DNA of 64,000 nt from assembly GCF_016741875.1 (NCBI RefSeq), contig NZ_JAERRF010000002.1, positions 372,001-436,000 of the forward strand, written 5' to 3'. The position numbers and the translations under genes were made by a program. Origin of the DNA: Streptomyces coffeae. Lineage in GTDB: Bacteria > Actinomycetota > Actinomycetes > Streptomycetales > Streptomycetaceae. The notes below the pieces were generated by a model. That model saw nothing but the letters and a program-made list of their open reading frames with translations, ran no database searches and was not told the origin of the DNA. Below, one piece after another: positions 25,932 to 35,815 of this stretch. How positions within the stretch are numbered: the stretch's first letter is position 1; each line of letters begins with the position of its first letter.

Positions 25932-25982
25932 GGCTGCTTCCAACTCCCCCTGCGCAACGGGTGGTTTCCAAACATCGGCGAG

Positions 25983-27386
25983 CTATGCCCGTCCATTCTC
26001 CGCGAGATCGCCCCAGAGGTACGCGGCGGTCTCGGCGCCCTTCATCAACAGGTCCAGCTCGACCTTCTCGTTCGGCGCGTGCCAGCCATCGGACGGCACC
26101 GAGATGCCCAGGAAGAGCACCGGCGCCCTCAGGACGTCCTGGAGGTCGGCGGCGGGCCCGGAGCCGCCCTCGCGGGTGAAGCGGACCTTCTGCCCGAAGG
26201 CCCGCCCCATGGCGCGGACGACCGACTGGAGTGCGGGGTGGTCCAGCGGGGTCAGACAGGGGCGGGTGGCTCCCCAGAAGGTGATCTCATGGCGGATCCC
26301 GGCCGGGAGCCGGGCCGCGACCCAGTCCCGCACGGCCGCCTGGACCTTCTCCCCGTCCTGCCCGGCCACCAGCCGGAACGACAGCTTCAGTTGCGCGGTG
26401 GACGGCACGATGGTCTTGCCGCCAGGGCCCTGGTAGCCCCCGGCGATTCCGTTGACCTCGGCGGTCGGACGGGCCCAGATCCGCTCCAGGGTGGAGTATC
26501 CGGCCTCGCCCAGCGCGCCGTGCGAATGCGCGGTGCGCAGCCAGGCGGCCTCGTCGAAGGGCAGCTCGGCGAAGAGTTCGCGCTCGCGGTCGGTCAGCTC
26601 CACGACACCGTCGTAGAAGCCGGGGATCGCCACCCGGCGGTCCGCGTCGTGCAGGGCGGCGGCCAGCCGGGCGGCCTCGGTGGCCGGGTTGGGCACCGCG
26701 CCGCCGAAGGAGCCGGAGTGGATGTCCTGGTCGGGGCCGTGGAGATCGATCTGGCAGTCGGTGAGCCCCCGCATACCGGTGCAGACGGTCGGGGTGTCCT
26801 CGGACCACATCCCGGTGTCGGAGACGATCACGGTGTCGCAGGCGAGCCGGTCGGCACGGTCCTGGATCAGCTCGGGGAAGTGCGGGGAGCCGGACTCCTC
26901 CTCGCCCTCGATCAGCAGCTTGAGGTTGACGGCGGGTGCGCCGCGGTCGGTCGCCGCCAGATGGGCGCGGACCCCCAGGGTGTGGAACAGCACCTGCCCC
27001 TTGTCATCGGCGGCGCCCCGGGCGTGCAGCCTGCCGTCCGCGATGACGGGGTCGAAGGGGTCGGTACGCCAGCCATCCGCACGGGCCGCGGGCTGGACGT
27101 CGTGATGACCGTAGACGAGCACGGTGGGTGCGTCGGGATCGCCGGACGGCCACTGGGCGAACACCGCGGGGGCGCCGGGGGTCTCCCAGATCTCGGCCAC
27201 CGGAAAGCCCGTCGCGGTCAGGTGCGCCACGAGCCACTGGGCGCTGCGGCGGACGTCATCGGCGTGGGCGGGGTCGGCCGAGACGGACGGTATGCGCAGC
27301 CACTCGGAGAGATCGTCGAGGAAGGCTGGGCCATGACCATCCACAAAGGCGCGGACCGCGTTGTCCGTGTCCGGAGTGTCGCTCAT
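25983..27386 (-). CDS. M20 family dipeptidase/metallopeptidase
   Basis: 467 aa zinc peptidase of the M20/M25/M40 clan, cytoplasmic. Metal ligands are visible in VLVYGHHDVQPA (first His/Asp), RGAADDKGQVLFHTLG (bridging Asp), LIEGEEESGSPHF (general-base Glu and ligand Glu), IVSDTGMWS, and the final His in SDGWHAPNEKVELD. The dimerisation insert lies about 190-330. ATG at 27386 is taken as start; one at 27392 is in frame. It sits between adnB and nudC, all on the minus strand with short gaps (54 and 51 bp), so it may share a transcript. Substrate is probably a dipeptide, unspecified. Confidence 0.9.
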   Translation of the reverse strand: MSDTPDTDNAVRAFVDGHGPAFLDDLSEWLRIPSVSADPAHADDVRRSAQWLVAHLTATGFPVAEIWETPGAPAVFAQWPSGDPDAPTVLVYGHHDVQPAARADGWRTDPFDPVIADGRLHARGAADDKGQVLFHTLGVRAHLAATDRGAPAVNLKLLIEGEEESGSPHFPELIQDRADRLACDTVIVSDTGMWSEDTPTVCTGMRGLTDCQIDLHGPDQDIHSGSFGGAVPNPATEAARLAAALHDADRRVAIPGFYDGVVELTDRERELFAELPFDEAAWLRTAHSHGALGEAGYSTLERIWARPTAEVNGIAGGYQGPGGKTIVPSTAQLKLSFRLVAGQDGEKVQAAVRDWVAARLPAGIRHEITFWGATRPCLTPLDHPALQSVVRAMGRAFGQKVRFTREGGSGPAADLQDVLRAPVLFLGISVPSDGWHAPNEKVELDLLMKGAETAAYLWGDLAENGRA

Positions 27387-27440
27387 GGCCATGAGCCTAT
27401 CGGCCCCATCGGGACGAAAACCGCGCGGCCTCCGGGCCGC

Positions 27441-30400
27441 TCACGTGTGCTCGCTCTCCGTCACGGAACGGGCGCCGACGCTGTCGTTTTCGATCACGCC
27501 CTCGGCCGGGCCACCGCGCCCGCCGGGGTCGTCGGCCCCGGCCGGGTCGTCGGTCTCGCCCAGCAGGATCCGTTCCAGCTCCGCCCGCCCGGGCAGGGCG
27601 GCCGGGCGCACCACCTCGCCACTACGCACGTACAGGAACGCCGCCGAGACCGCCGACAGCGGAAGCCCGTGCTGCTCGGCCCAGGCCAGCCGGTAGATCG
27701 CGAGCTGGAGCGGATCGGCGTCGCGGGAACGGCCGGTCTTCCAGTCGACGATCTCGTATCCGCCGCCCCGCGCGGGCTCGCGGTACACCGCGTCGATCCG
27801 GCCGCGGACGGTCCGGCCCGCCAGGGTCAGCTGGAACGGCACCTCGACGCGGTGCGGGGTGCGCCGGGCGTACGGCGTGCGCGCGAACGCCTCCTTGAGC
27901 TCGGCCAGGTCCCGTTCGTCCACGATCCCGGACCCGTCCTGCGCCTCGGTCAGGTCGTCGTCGGATCCCGGCAGCTCGTCCGGGCCGAGGAAGGGCAGCG
28001 GCAGCTCCTCGAAGCGGGACTCGACCCACGCGTGGAAGCGGGTGCCGCGGCGCGCGGCGGGCTGGGGCGGCCGCGGCATGGGGCGGGCCAGCTCCCGCGC
28101 GAAGCCGTCCGGGTCCGCGGCCAGCCGCAGCAGCTGGGAGGCGCTCAGCGACAGCGGTACGGCCACCTCGCGCACGGTCGTACGGGCCCGGCGCAGCTCC
28201 CCGGCGAGCGCGTCGAGATCGCGGTCCCAGGAGGCGATCAGCCGTGCCTCCTCGGGCGGCAGGGCCTGGCCCTCCGGCTCCGGGGCGGGCGCGGGGGGCG
28301 GGCTCGCCTCGGCGTACGGACCGGCGTACGGATCCGGGGACGTGTCGTGGTCGTACGGCTCACCGGGCGCCTCGGCGTACGCACCGGCCTCGTCGTACGC
28401 ACCGGCCTCCACGACGTCCTCGGGCGCCTCGGCGTACGGACCCGAGGCGTCCCCGGCGTCCTCGTACGGGTCGCCGTACGCCTCCTCCTCGTACGCGTCC
28501 TCCGGCGGCGGCTCGGGCCAGAACCCGGGGTCCTCGGCCGGGTCCTCCGCGCCCTCCCCGGGATCCGGCTCCTCCGCCGCCGCCTCCATCCGCGTCAGGT
28601 GGCCGAGGACGATGTCCGCCGCGCGGCGGCGGCGGTCCAGGGCGCCGGGGTCGAGCGGAAGCGGCCACGCGCGGTCGGCCGTGGCCTCCTTCAGGGCCGG
28701 GTTCTCCGCGCCCTCCTCCGGCTCCGTGGCCCACGCCTCCACCTCGCCGTGGCCGGATTCGCAGTGCTCGCGCAGCGCCTCCAGGAAGGCGGACGGACCG
28801 CGCGGCCGCTTCTGGCTCGGGCCCCACCAGTGCCCCGAGCCGAGCAGCAGGGAGCGGGGCCGCGTGAAGGTCACATAGCCGAGCCGCAACTCCTCGGTCC
28901 GCTGATGCTCCCTCATGGCCTCCTTGAAGGCGGCCAGCCCCTTGCTGTCCCAGTCCATGACGTCCGGCAGGGTGGCCGCGTCGCCGCGCAGCTCATGCGG
29001 CAGGACCTTCGCGGCGGAGGTCCAGGACTCGCGCGCCTGCTCGCTCGGGAAGTGCTTGGTGACCAGGCCCGGCACGGCCACCACGTCCCACTCCAGCCCC
29101 TTGGACTTGTGCGCGGTGAGCACCTTGACGGTGTTCTCGCCACCGGGGAGGGAGTTGTCGAGCCCCTTCTCGTACTGCGCGGCCGTCCGCAGGAAGGCCA
29201 GGAAGCCCTGGAGGGTGGCCTCGCCCTCCACCGGGGTCTCGCCCTGGCGCCCGGCGAAGGAGGCGGCGATGTCCAGGAAGTTGCCCAGCGTCTCGCGGCG
29301 GCGGGCGGCCAGGGCGTGCGGCGAGGCGGACAGCTCGACCTCCAGTCCGGTGGCCGTCAGCACCCGGTGGAGGACGTCCATCAGCGGATCGCCCAGCGAG
29401 CGGCGCAGATCGCGGAGTTCGGCGGCCAGGCGGGCGAAGCGGACCCGGGCCTCGGCCGAGAAGGGCAGTCCGCCGTCCGGTCCTTCCCCTTCGCCGCCGG
29501 ATTCCGGGAAGCCGGGCTCCAGGAAGGTGTCGAGGGCGTCGGCGAGCGAGATCACCTCGGCGGGGTCGACGCCTTCGACGGCCTCGGCGAGCCTGCGATC
29601 CGGGTCGTCCTCCGCGCCGCCCCGGACGCCGGAGGCGACCAGCGCACGGGCCCGCCGCCCCAGCAGCGCCAGATCGCGGGGGCCGATCCGCCAGCGCGGA
29701 CCGGTGAGCAGCCGGACCAGGGCCGCGTTGGCGCCCGGGTCCTGGAGGACCTCGCAGACGGCCACCAGATCGGCGATCTCCGGCAGATGCAGCAGCCCGG
29801 ACAGCCCCACGACCTCCACCGGGATGTCCCGCTCCACCAACGCGCCCTGGATCTCGGCGAAGTCCCCCGCCGTACGGCAGAGCACCGCGATCTCACCGGG
29901 CGGGGTACCGGTGCGCACCAGATGGGCAAGCGAGTCGGCGAGCCAGCGCAGCTCCTCGGCGTGGGTGGGCAGCAGGGCGCAGCGCACCACGCCGTCCCGC
30001 TCGGCCCCGGGGGCGGGGCGCAGCGCCTCCACGCCCTCGTGCATCGCCCGCAGGGGCGCCGCGAGCCCATTGGCGAGGTCCAGCAGCCGGCCGCCGCTGC
30101 GCCGGTTCTCGCTGAGCGCGAACCGGCGGGCCGGGCGGCCGTCGGCGTGCGGGAAGTGCCGGGGGAAGTCGTCGAGGTTGGCCACCGAGGCACCGCGCCA
30201 GCCGTAGATGGCCTGACAGGGGTCGCCGACGGCGGTGACCGGATGGCCGGTGCCGCCGCCGAAGAGCCCGGAGAGCAGCAGCCGCTGGGCGACCGAGGTG
30301 TCCTGGTACTCGTCGAGCAGCACCACCGCGTAACTCTCGCGCAGGATCCGGCCGACCTCCGCACGGGTGCGGGCGAGGGTGGCCGAGTGGGCGATCTGGT

Positions 30401-31130
30401 CGCCGAAGTCCAGCAGATCGCGGCGGCCCTTCTCCGCGCGGTACGCCTCGACCAGGCCCAGCAGCTCCAGCCGGGCGCGCGCGGTTTCGGGCACCTTGCG
30501 CAGGGCCTCGTTGGTCAGCCGCACCCCGTCCAGGGTCCGCAGCAACTCGGTGTCGTGGGCGCGCAGCCGCTCGGCGGGGACGAGGTGTTCGGCCAGCTCG
30601 GCGTCGAGCGCGAGCAGATCGGTGACCAGGTCGGCGAACGGGCGGGTGAGCGCCGGGTACGGACCGGGGGCGGAACGCAGCACCCGCGCGGCGAGCTGGA
30701 AGCGGGTGGCGTCGGCGAGCAGCCGGGCGGTCGGCTCCAGCCCGATGCGCAGCCCGTGCTCCTTGAGGAGCTGTCCGGCGAAGGCGTGGTACGTGGAGAT
30801 GGCGGGCTCGCCCGCGGCCTCGTCGACGGCGGCCGGGTCCGGGTCGAGGTCGACCACGCCCGCCTTGACGAGCGCGGTGCGCACGCGCTCCGCCAGCTCG
30901 CCCGCGGCCTTGTTGGTGAAGGTGAGGCCGAGCACCCGCTCCGGCGCGACCTGTCCGGTGCCCACCAGCCAGACCACCCGCGCGGCCATCACCGTGGTCT
31001 TGCCGGAGCCCGCTCCGGCAACGATCACCTGCGGGGCGGGCGGCGCGGTGATGCAGGCCGTCTGCTCCGGGGTGAACGGGATCCCGAGCAGCTCCTTGAG
31101 CTCCTCGGGATCGGTGATGCGGGCTGACAC
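27441..31130 (-). CDS. adnB: Helicase-nuclease AdnB-like subunit
   Basis: 1229 aa. N-terminal UvrD-like motor: Walker A VAGAGSGKTTV at 37-47, LTFTNKAAGELAERV, VVLLDEYQDTSVAQ, GDPCQAIYGWRGAS, and LTAHKSKGLEWDVV. The C terminus has a RecB-type nuclease domain with motif GYEIVDWKTGRSRD. Between motor and nuclease is a long acidic insert (about 790-910) rich in Tyr, Glu, Ala and Pro with repeated AYxEA-like units. AdnAB is the end-resecting motor-nuclease that replaces RecBCD in actinobacteria. Few cysteines occur near the nuclease, so the iron-sulfur staple seems to be in AdnA only. GTG at 31130 gives the conserved N terminus. Gene order adnA-adnB matches mycobacteria. Confidence 0.93.
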   Translation of the reverse strand: MSARITDPEELKELLGIPFTPEQTACITAPPAPQVIVAGAGSGKTTVMAARVVWLVGTGQVAPERVLGLTFTNKAAGELAERVRTALVKAGVVDLDPDPAAVDEAAGEPAISTYHAFAGQLLKEHGLRIGLEPTARLLADATRFQLAARVLRSAPGPYPALTRPFADLVTDLLALDAELAEHLVPAERLRAHDTELLRTLDGVRLTNEALRKVPETARARLELLGLVEAYRAEKGRRDLLDFGDQIAHSATLARTRAEVGRILRESYAVVLLDEYQDTSVAQRLLLSGLFGGGTGHPVTAVGDPCQAIYGWRGASVANLDDFPRHFPHADGRPARRFALSENRRSGGRLLDLANGLAAPLRAMHEGVEALRPAPGAERDGVVRCALLPTHAEELRWLADSLAHLVRTGTPPGEIAVLCRTAGDFAEIQGALVERDIPVEVVGLSGLLHLPEIADLVAVCEVLQDPGANAALVRLLTGPRWRIGPRDLALLGRRARALVASGVRGGAEDDPDRRLAEAVEGVDPAEVISLADALDTFLEPGFPESGGEGEGPDGGLPFSAEARVRFARLAAELRDLRRSLGDPLMDVLHRVLTATGLEVELSASPHALAARRRETLGNFLDIAASFAGRQGETPVEGEATLQGFLAFLRTAAQYEKGLDNSLPGGENTVKVLTAHKSKGLEWDVVAVPGLVTKHFPSEQARESWTSAAKVLPHELRGDAATLPDVMDWDSKGLAAFKEAMREHQRTEELRLGYVTFTRPRSLLLGSGHWWGPSQKRPRGPSAFLEALREHCESGHGEVEAWATEPEEGAENPALKEATADRAWPLPLDPGALDRRRRAADIVLGHLTRMEAAAEEPDPGEGAEDPAEDPGFWPEPPPEDAYEEEAYGDPYEDAGDASGPYAEAPEDVVEAGAYDEAGAYAEAPGEPYDHDTSPDPYAGPYAEASPPPAPAPEPEGQALPPEEARLIASWDRDLDALAGELRRARTTVREVAVPLSLSASQLLRLAADPDGFARELARPMPRPPQPAARRGTRFHAWVESRFEELPLPFLGPDELPGSDDDLTEAQDGSGIVDERDLAELKEAFARTPYARRTPHRVEVPFQLTLAGRTVRGRIDAVYREPARGGGYEIVDWKTGRSRDADPLQLAIYRLAWAEQHGLPLSAVSAAFLYVRSGEVVRPAALPGRAELERILLGETDDPAGADDPGGRGGPAEGVIENDSVGARSVTESEHT

Positions 31131-31297
31131 TCCAGTGAGGCTATCGGTCCCCTCCGACAGCCGGACGCCAACCCGGGACGGCCCTGAACAAGCCGGGACG
31201 GAAACGGACATGACGGTACGGGAGTGGAGTGTCCGTCACGGAAGGGTCCAAGCACCGACACCGCGGACAGCGCGCGCCCGGGGGCCGGGGAGGGCGC

Positions 31298-34200
31298 TCA
31301 GTCCACCACGTGACGGCCCTCCGCGCGGGCGCTGCACGAGGCGCGGAAGGCACAGCGGGTGCAGTGGTCCCCCGCACTCGGGGCGAACCGCTCGTCCAGG
31401 ACCCGCCCGGCCGCCGTGGCGAGCAGATCGCCCACCCACTCCCCGTCCGGCGGCTCCTGCCCCTGGACCTTGGGGACGCTCTCACCGCCGTCCTTCTTCG
31501 CCGCGCCCTGACGGAGCTGCACCAGCTCCGCGCCGCCCGGCTCCGGACGGTCGCCGCCGAACAGGCCGTCGACGGCGCCCTCGCGCACCGCCAGCTGATA
31601 GACCGCCAGCTGGGGGTGGCGTTCGACCGCGCCGCGCGTCACGGCCTGTTTGCCGGTTTTGAAGTCGACGACGTACGCCCGGCCCTCGGTGTCCGCCTCG
31701 ACGCGGTCCATGCTGCCGCGGATGCGCACCTGGTAGGCGTCCGCCTCCAGGGTCACGTCGAACCTGTGCTCCGAGGCGACCGGCGCCCGGCCGCCGCGCT
31801 CCATCACATGCCAGCGCAGGAAGCGCTCCAGGGCGGCCCGCGCGTTCTCCTTCTCCTGCCGTGACTTCCAGGGGGCGTCGAAGGACAGCGCGTCCCAGAC
31901 CGAGTCCAGCCGCTCCATCAGGACGGCGAGATCGGCCGGGGTGCGGCCGGAGGCCACCTCATCGGCCAGGACATGGACGACATTGCCGAAGCCCTGGGCG
32001 GCGGTCGAGGGGGCGTCCGCCTTGACCTCGCGCCCCAGGAACCACTGGAGCGAGCAGGTGTTGACGAGTTGGTCCAGCGCGCTGCCGGACAGTGCCACGG
32101 GACGGTCGCGGTCGCGCAGCGGGGCCTCGCTGTGGGTCGGCTCGTACAGCCCCCACCAGCCGTAGGGGTGGGCCGCCGGGACCAGCGGCTGGCCCTCCTC
32201 GTCGCGCATCGCCGCCAGCCGGGCCAGCCGCCGCGCGGCGGCGTCCCGCAGCGCCTCGGAGGCGTCCGGGTCGACGGTGACGGCGCGCAGCTCGGCGACG
32301 AGCGCGGCCACCGCCAGCGGACGGCGCGGGCGCTGGGTGATGTCCACGGGGGTGACGCCCAGCTCGGCCAGGAAGCGGGAGGGCTGGTCGCCGTCGTCGG
32401 AGGCGGCCTTGACGGCGGTGACCACCAGCCGGTCCCGGGCACGGGTGGCCGCCACGTAGAACAGCCGCCGCTCCTCGGCCAGCAGCGCGCCGGGCGGCAG
32501 CGGCTCGGCCAGCCCGTCGCGGCCGATCCGGTCCGCCTCCAGGAGCGAGCCGCGGCGCCGCAGATCGGGCCACAGCCCCTCCTGCACGCCCGCCACGACC
32601 ACCAGCCGCCATTCCAGGCCCTTGGAGCGATGGGCGGTCATCAGCCGTACGGCGTCGGGGCGGGCCATCCGACGCGAAAGGGTGTCGGCGGCGATGTCCT
32701 GGGCGTCGATCTCTTCCAGGAAGTTGAGCGCGCCACGGCCGCCGGTGCGCTCCTCCGCACGCGCGGCGGTCTCGAACAGCGCGCACACCGCGTCCAGATC
32801 GCGGTCAGCGTTCCGCCCGGCGGCCCCGCCGCGCTGGGCGGCGCGCTCGAGCCGTCCGGGCCAGGAGGTGCCGTCCCACAACCGCCACAGTGCCTCCTCG
32901 GCGGTGCCGCCCCGGGCCAGCGTCTCCCGCGCGGTGTGCAGCAGCCGCCCGAGCTGCTGGGCGCCGCGGGCGTACGCCGGGTCGTGGACGGCCAGCCGCT
33001 CGGGCTCGGCGAGCGCCTCGGCCAGCAGGATGTCCGAGGGGCGCGGTACGGCCTTGCCCGCCGCCCGCTCCTCCTCGCGCAGCGCCCGGCCCAGACGGCG
33101 GAGGTCCGCCGCGTCCATCCCGCCGAGCGGCGAGGCCAGCAGGGTGAGGGCGGTCTCCACGTCGAGGGCCGCGGTGAGTCCGCCCGCGTCCGGCAGCGCG
33201 GCCGTGGCGGCGGCCCGCAGCGCCGTCAGCAGCGGGGCCACCGCGGGTTCGTGGCGCAACGGGATGTCGTCGCCGTCCACCTCGACCGGGACCCCGGCGG
33301 AGGTGAGCGCGCGGCGCACCCCGGGGATCGAGCGCCCCCCGGCGCGCACCAGGACGGCCATCTTGCTCCAGGGCACACCGTCCTCGAGATGGGCGCGGCG
33401 CAGGATGTCGGCCACGTTGTCGAGCTCGGCGCCCGCGGTGGGATACGTGAACGCCTCGACCCGGCCGCCGTCGCGGGTAGCGGTCAGCTCGCGGTGGGCG
33501 CGCACCGCCTCGGCGGGCAGCCGGGTGAGCGGCATCCGGCGGGTGATCAGCCGGGTGGCTTCGAGGAGCGCGGCGCCGGAGCGGCGGGAGGTGGTGAGCA
33601 CCGCCACGTCCGCGGGTCTGCCGTCGGAACGCCGGAAGGCGTCCGGGAAGCCGAGGATGCCGCCCACATCGGCGCCCCGGAACGCGTAGATGGACTGGTC
33701 GGGGTCGCCGAAGGCGACCAGGGTGCGCCCCACCGCCATCCGGCGCCCGCCCCGGGACGCCGCGGTGCGCCCGCCTCCGTGGACGCCCGCGAGCGCGCGC
33801 AGCAGCCGCCCCTGGGCGGCGTCGGTGTCCTGGTACTCGTCGACGAACACCGCGTCGTAGCGCGCGGCCAGCCCGGCCGCGACGCCCGGCCGTTCGGCCA
33901 GCAGCACCGCGCGGTGCACCAGCTCCGCGTAGTCCAGCACCCCCTGGGCGTCCAGGACGTCCAGGTACTCGGCGAGGAAGTCCGCCGCGGCGCCCCAGTC
34001 GGGGCGACCGGTGCGCTCCGCGAAGTCCCCCAGGGCGCGCGGCCCCAGACCCAGCTCCCGGCTGCGGGCGAGCACGGCGCGCACCTCGTCGGCGAAGCCC
34101 CGGGTGGTCAGGCAGGCGCGCAGCTCGTCGGGCCAGCGGGCGAACGCCCGCCCTTCGCGCGCCAGCTCGGCCTGGCCCGCGAGCAGCTCCCTGACGGCGA

Positions 34201-34651
34201 CGTCCTGTTCGGGTCCGGAGAGCAGCCGCAGCGGATCGGCGAACAGATCGGCGTCCTGATGGGCGCGGACCAGGGCGTAGCAGAAGGAGTGGAAGGTGGT
34301 GGCCTGCGGAGCGGTGGCACCGCCCATGCGCGCGGCCATCCGGTCGCGCAGCTCGACGGCGGCCTTACGGCTGAAAGTGAGGACGAGGATCCGCTCCGGG
34401 TCCGCGCCGTCCCGCGTCCGGCGGGCGACAGCCTCCACGAGCGTCGTGGTCTTGCCGGTGCCCGGTCCGGCGAGCACGAGCAAAGGGCCGCCGGGATGCT
34501 GAACCACAGCGCGCTGCCGTGCGTCCAGGACAGGCGGGGCAACGGGATCCGGCCGGTGACGGACCAGGCGGTACCTGCCCGCGGACGGCGGCCGCGAGGA
34601 AGGCCGCCGTCCCTGCCGCTGCCGCGGAAGGGACGAGGAGGAGGAGCTCAC
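31298..34651 (-). CDS. adnA: Helicase-nuclease AdnA-like subunit
   Basis: 1117 aa. Ser/Arg-rich N terminus, then a superfamily 1 motor with Walker A VLAGPGTGKTTT at 59-70, LTFSRKAAVELRDRM, VFVDEYQDTDAAQ and GDPDQSIYAFRGAD, and LMTAHRSKGLEWRLVV. The C-terminal PD-(D/E)XK nuclease shows AYVVDFKTGKQA. Downstream are clustered cysteines HCTRCAFRASC that, with an upstream Cys near CSLQW, form the four-Cys iron-sulfur staple of AddB/AdnA-type nucleases. It precedes adnB by 167 bp on the same strand. Works with AdnB in resection of double-strand breaks. The stop is at 31298. Confidence 0.93.
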   Translation of the reverse strand: MSSSSSSLPRQRQGRRPSSRPPSAGRYRLVRHRPDPVAPPVLDARQRAVVQHPGGPLLVLAGPGTGKTTTLVEAVARRTRDGADPERILVLTFSRKAAVELRDRMAARMGGATAPQATTFHSFCYALVRAHQDADLFADPLRLLSGPEQDVAVRELLAGQAELAREGRAFARWPDELRACLTTRGFADEVRAVLARSRELGLGPRALGDFAERTGRPDWGAAADFLAEYLDVLDAQGVLDYAELVHRAVLLAERPGVAAGLAARYDAVFVDEYQDTDAAQGRLLRALAGVHGGGRTAASRGGRRMAVGRTLVAFGDPDQSIYAFRGADVGGILGFPDAFRRSDGRPADVAVLTTSRRSGAALLEATRLITRRMPLTRLPAEAVRAHRELTATRDGGRVEAFTYPTAGAELDNVADILRRAHLEDGVPWSKMAVLVRAGGRSIPGVRRALTSAGVPVEVDGDDIPLRHEPAVAPLLTALRAAATAALPDAGGLTAALDVETALTLLASPLGGMDAADLRRLGRALREEERAAGKAVPRPSDILLAEALAEPERLAVHDPAYARGAQQLGRLLHTARETLARGGTAEEALWRLWDGTSWPGRLERAAQRGGAAGRNADRDLDAVCALFETAARAEERTGGRGALNFLEEIDAQDIAADTLSRRMARPDAVRLMTAHRSKGLEWRLVVVAGVQEGLWPDLRRRGSLLEADRIGRDGLAEPLPPGALLAEERRLFYVAATRARDRLVVTAVKAASDDGDQPSRFLAELGVTPVDITQRPRRPLAVAALVAELRAVTVDPDASEALRDAAARRLARLAAMRDEEGQPLVPAAHPYGWWGLYEPTHSEAPLRDRDRPVALSGSALDQLVNTCSLQWFLGREVKADAPSTAAQGFGNVVHVLADEVASGRTPADLAVLMERLDSVWDALSFDAPWKSRQEKENARAALERFLRWHVMERGGRAPVASEHRFDVTLEADAYQVRIRGSMDRVEADTEGRAYVVDFKTGKQAVTRGAVERHPQLAVYQLAVREGAVDGLFGGDRPEPGGAELVQLRQGAAKKDGGESVPKVQGQEPPDGEWVGDLLATAAGRVLDERFAPSAGDHCTRCAFRASCSARAEGRHVVD

Positions 34652-35225
34652 GTGGATCGCCGGTCCTGGTGGGTTGGCTGGGTGCGGGACAGCCTCTCAT
34701 GTGACGCGGAACGTCACCGGGAGGGCTGTGGATATCTCCACGGCCCCACCGCGACACCGGCGGCGGCCCCTGTGCGGGGGGGGTGCGAGGAGGTGTGCGC
34801 GGGAGTTCGTGGGACCCGGGCGCGCGGCGCGGAGGTGCGTACGGTCCGGGCGCGCGGTGGACCGGCCCGTGCTGCCCGGAACCCCGCGTACCGGACCTGG
34901 ACGGTCCGGTCACCCGCGGAGCGCACAGCTCCGGCCCGCGCCGGCCGGGCTCGCGGCCGAGGGCCGCGCGGTGAGCCGGCCCGCGTCACCGGAAGGCGCA
35001 CGGCCCGGCCAGGGACCGACCGGGGTCGTGCCGGGCCACCCCGCGCCGCCCCGAACGCGGCCCGCGCGCCCCTGGCCCGCTCCGGCGCGGGGCACGGCGG
35101 GCGAACGCGCGCGCCCCGAAGCCGCGCCGGGGCGCCCCGCGCCGTTCGGAACCTCGCGCACCGCGGCCGTACGGCCCATGCCCGGCCGGGCCCGGTTCCC
35201 GGGCACCGCGTTCACCGCACCCGCG
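34652..35225. other. Intergenic region without a recognisable gene
   Basis: 574 bp between the adnA start and the end of the ATL gene. It is extremely GC-rich with short recurring motifs (CGGTCCGG, GCGCGCGG). Long frames stay open on several strands because stops are rare, but none gives a protein I recognise, has a good ribosome site or shows normal codon phasing; predicted products are Arg/Pro/Gly/Ala monotony. The first part must hold the adnA promoter. It may be a decayed gene. Confidence 0.5.
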
Positions 35226-35612
35226 CTACGCCGGGCGCGGCGGCCCGCTTCCGCTCCCGGGGTGATCGCCGTCCCAGCGGGCCCTGGTCATGTCGAGCCG
35301 GGGCAGATGGCCCTCGGCCGACCGCGGGGCCTGGCGCAGCGGGGTGCCCTCCTCGCGGTAGTGGGCGAGCGCGCGCAGCTCGTGGCCGGGCAGCAGCGCA
35401 CCGTCCGCGCGGACCACCCGCCACCACGGCACGGCGCCCCCGTAGAGCGCCATCACCCGGCCGACCTGGCGGGGCCCGCCCTCCCCGAGCCACTCGGCGA
35501 TATCCCCGTAGGTCATCACGCGGCCCGGCGGGATCAGCTCGGCGACCTCCAGCACCCGCTCCGCGTACTCGGGCAGCTCGTCGGCCCCCGGCCCCTCGTT
35601 CTCCCGGCTCAT
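35226..35612 (-). CDS. Alkyltransferase-like protein (MGMT/ATL family)
   Basis: 128 aa with the DNA-binding half of O6-alkylguanine transferases: IPPGRVMTYGDIAEWLG, PRQVGRVMALYGGAVPWWRVVRADGALL. The catalytic PCHR of true methyltransferases is replaced by PWWR (Trp63 for Cys), the defining change of ATL proteins, which bind alkylated guanines and hand lesions to nucleotide-excision repair without transferring the alkyl group. ATG at 35612 follows GGATGGG. The Ser/Gly/Pro tail is dispensable-looking. A similar gene lies near adnAB in mycobacteria, so it belongs to the repair block. Confidence 0.9.
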   Translation of the reverse strand: MSRENEGPGADELPEYAERVLEVAELIPPGRVMTYGDIAEWLGEGGPRQVGRVMALYGGAVPWWRVVRADGALLPGHELRALAHYREEGTPLRQAPRSAEGHLPRLDMTRARWDGDHPGSGSGPPRPA

Positions 35613-35815
35613 CGGGCCCATCCTGCCGCACACCACCGACAGCCCCCGGGGCGCGCGCACCCCCATTTCAGGCCGAACCTCCCCCGTCGCGGTGTGATCA
35701 CTCAGTGTGCGGGAATCTTTTACACGGCGTACGATCCGAGGTTCACGCCCCCGAAATGCACCCTGATGCCCTCATCCGCCTCCCGGGCATGCCACCATCT
35801 TCCGGGCGGTGACTG

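Noticed and set aside
25509..31127. 1,872-codon open frame on the plus strand
   Set aside because: It lies antisense to nudC, the dipeptidase and adnB, which are recognisable proteins. Long antisense frames arise from GC-rich codon positions; the product has no domain.
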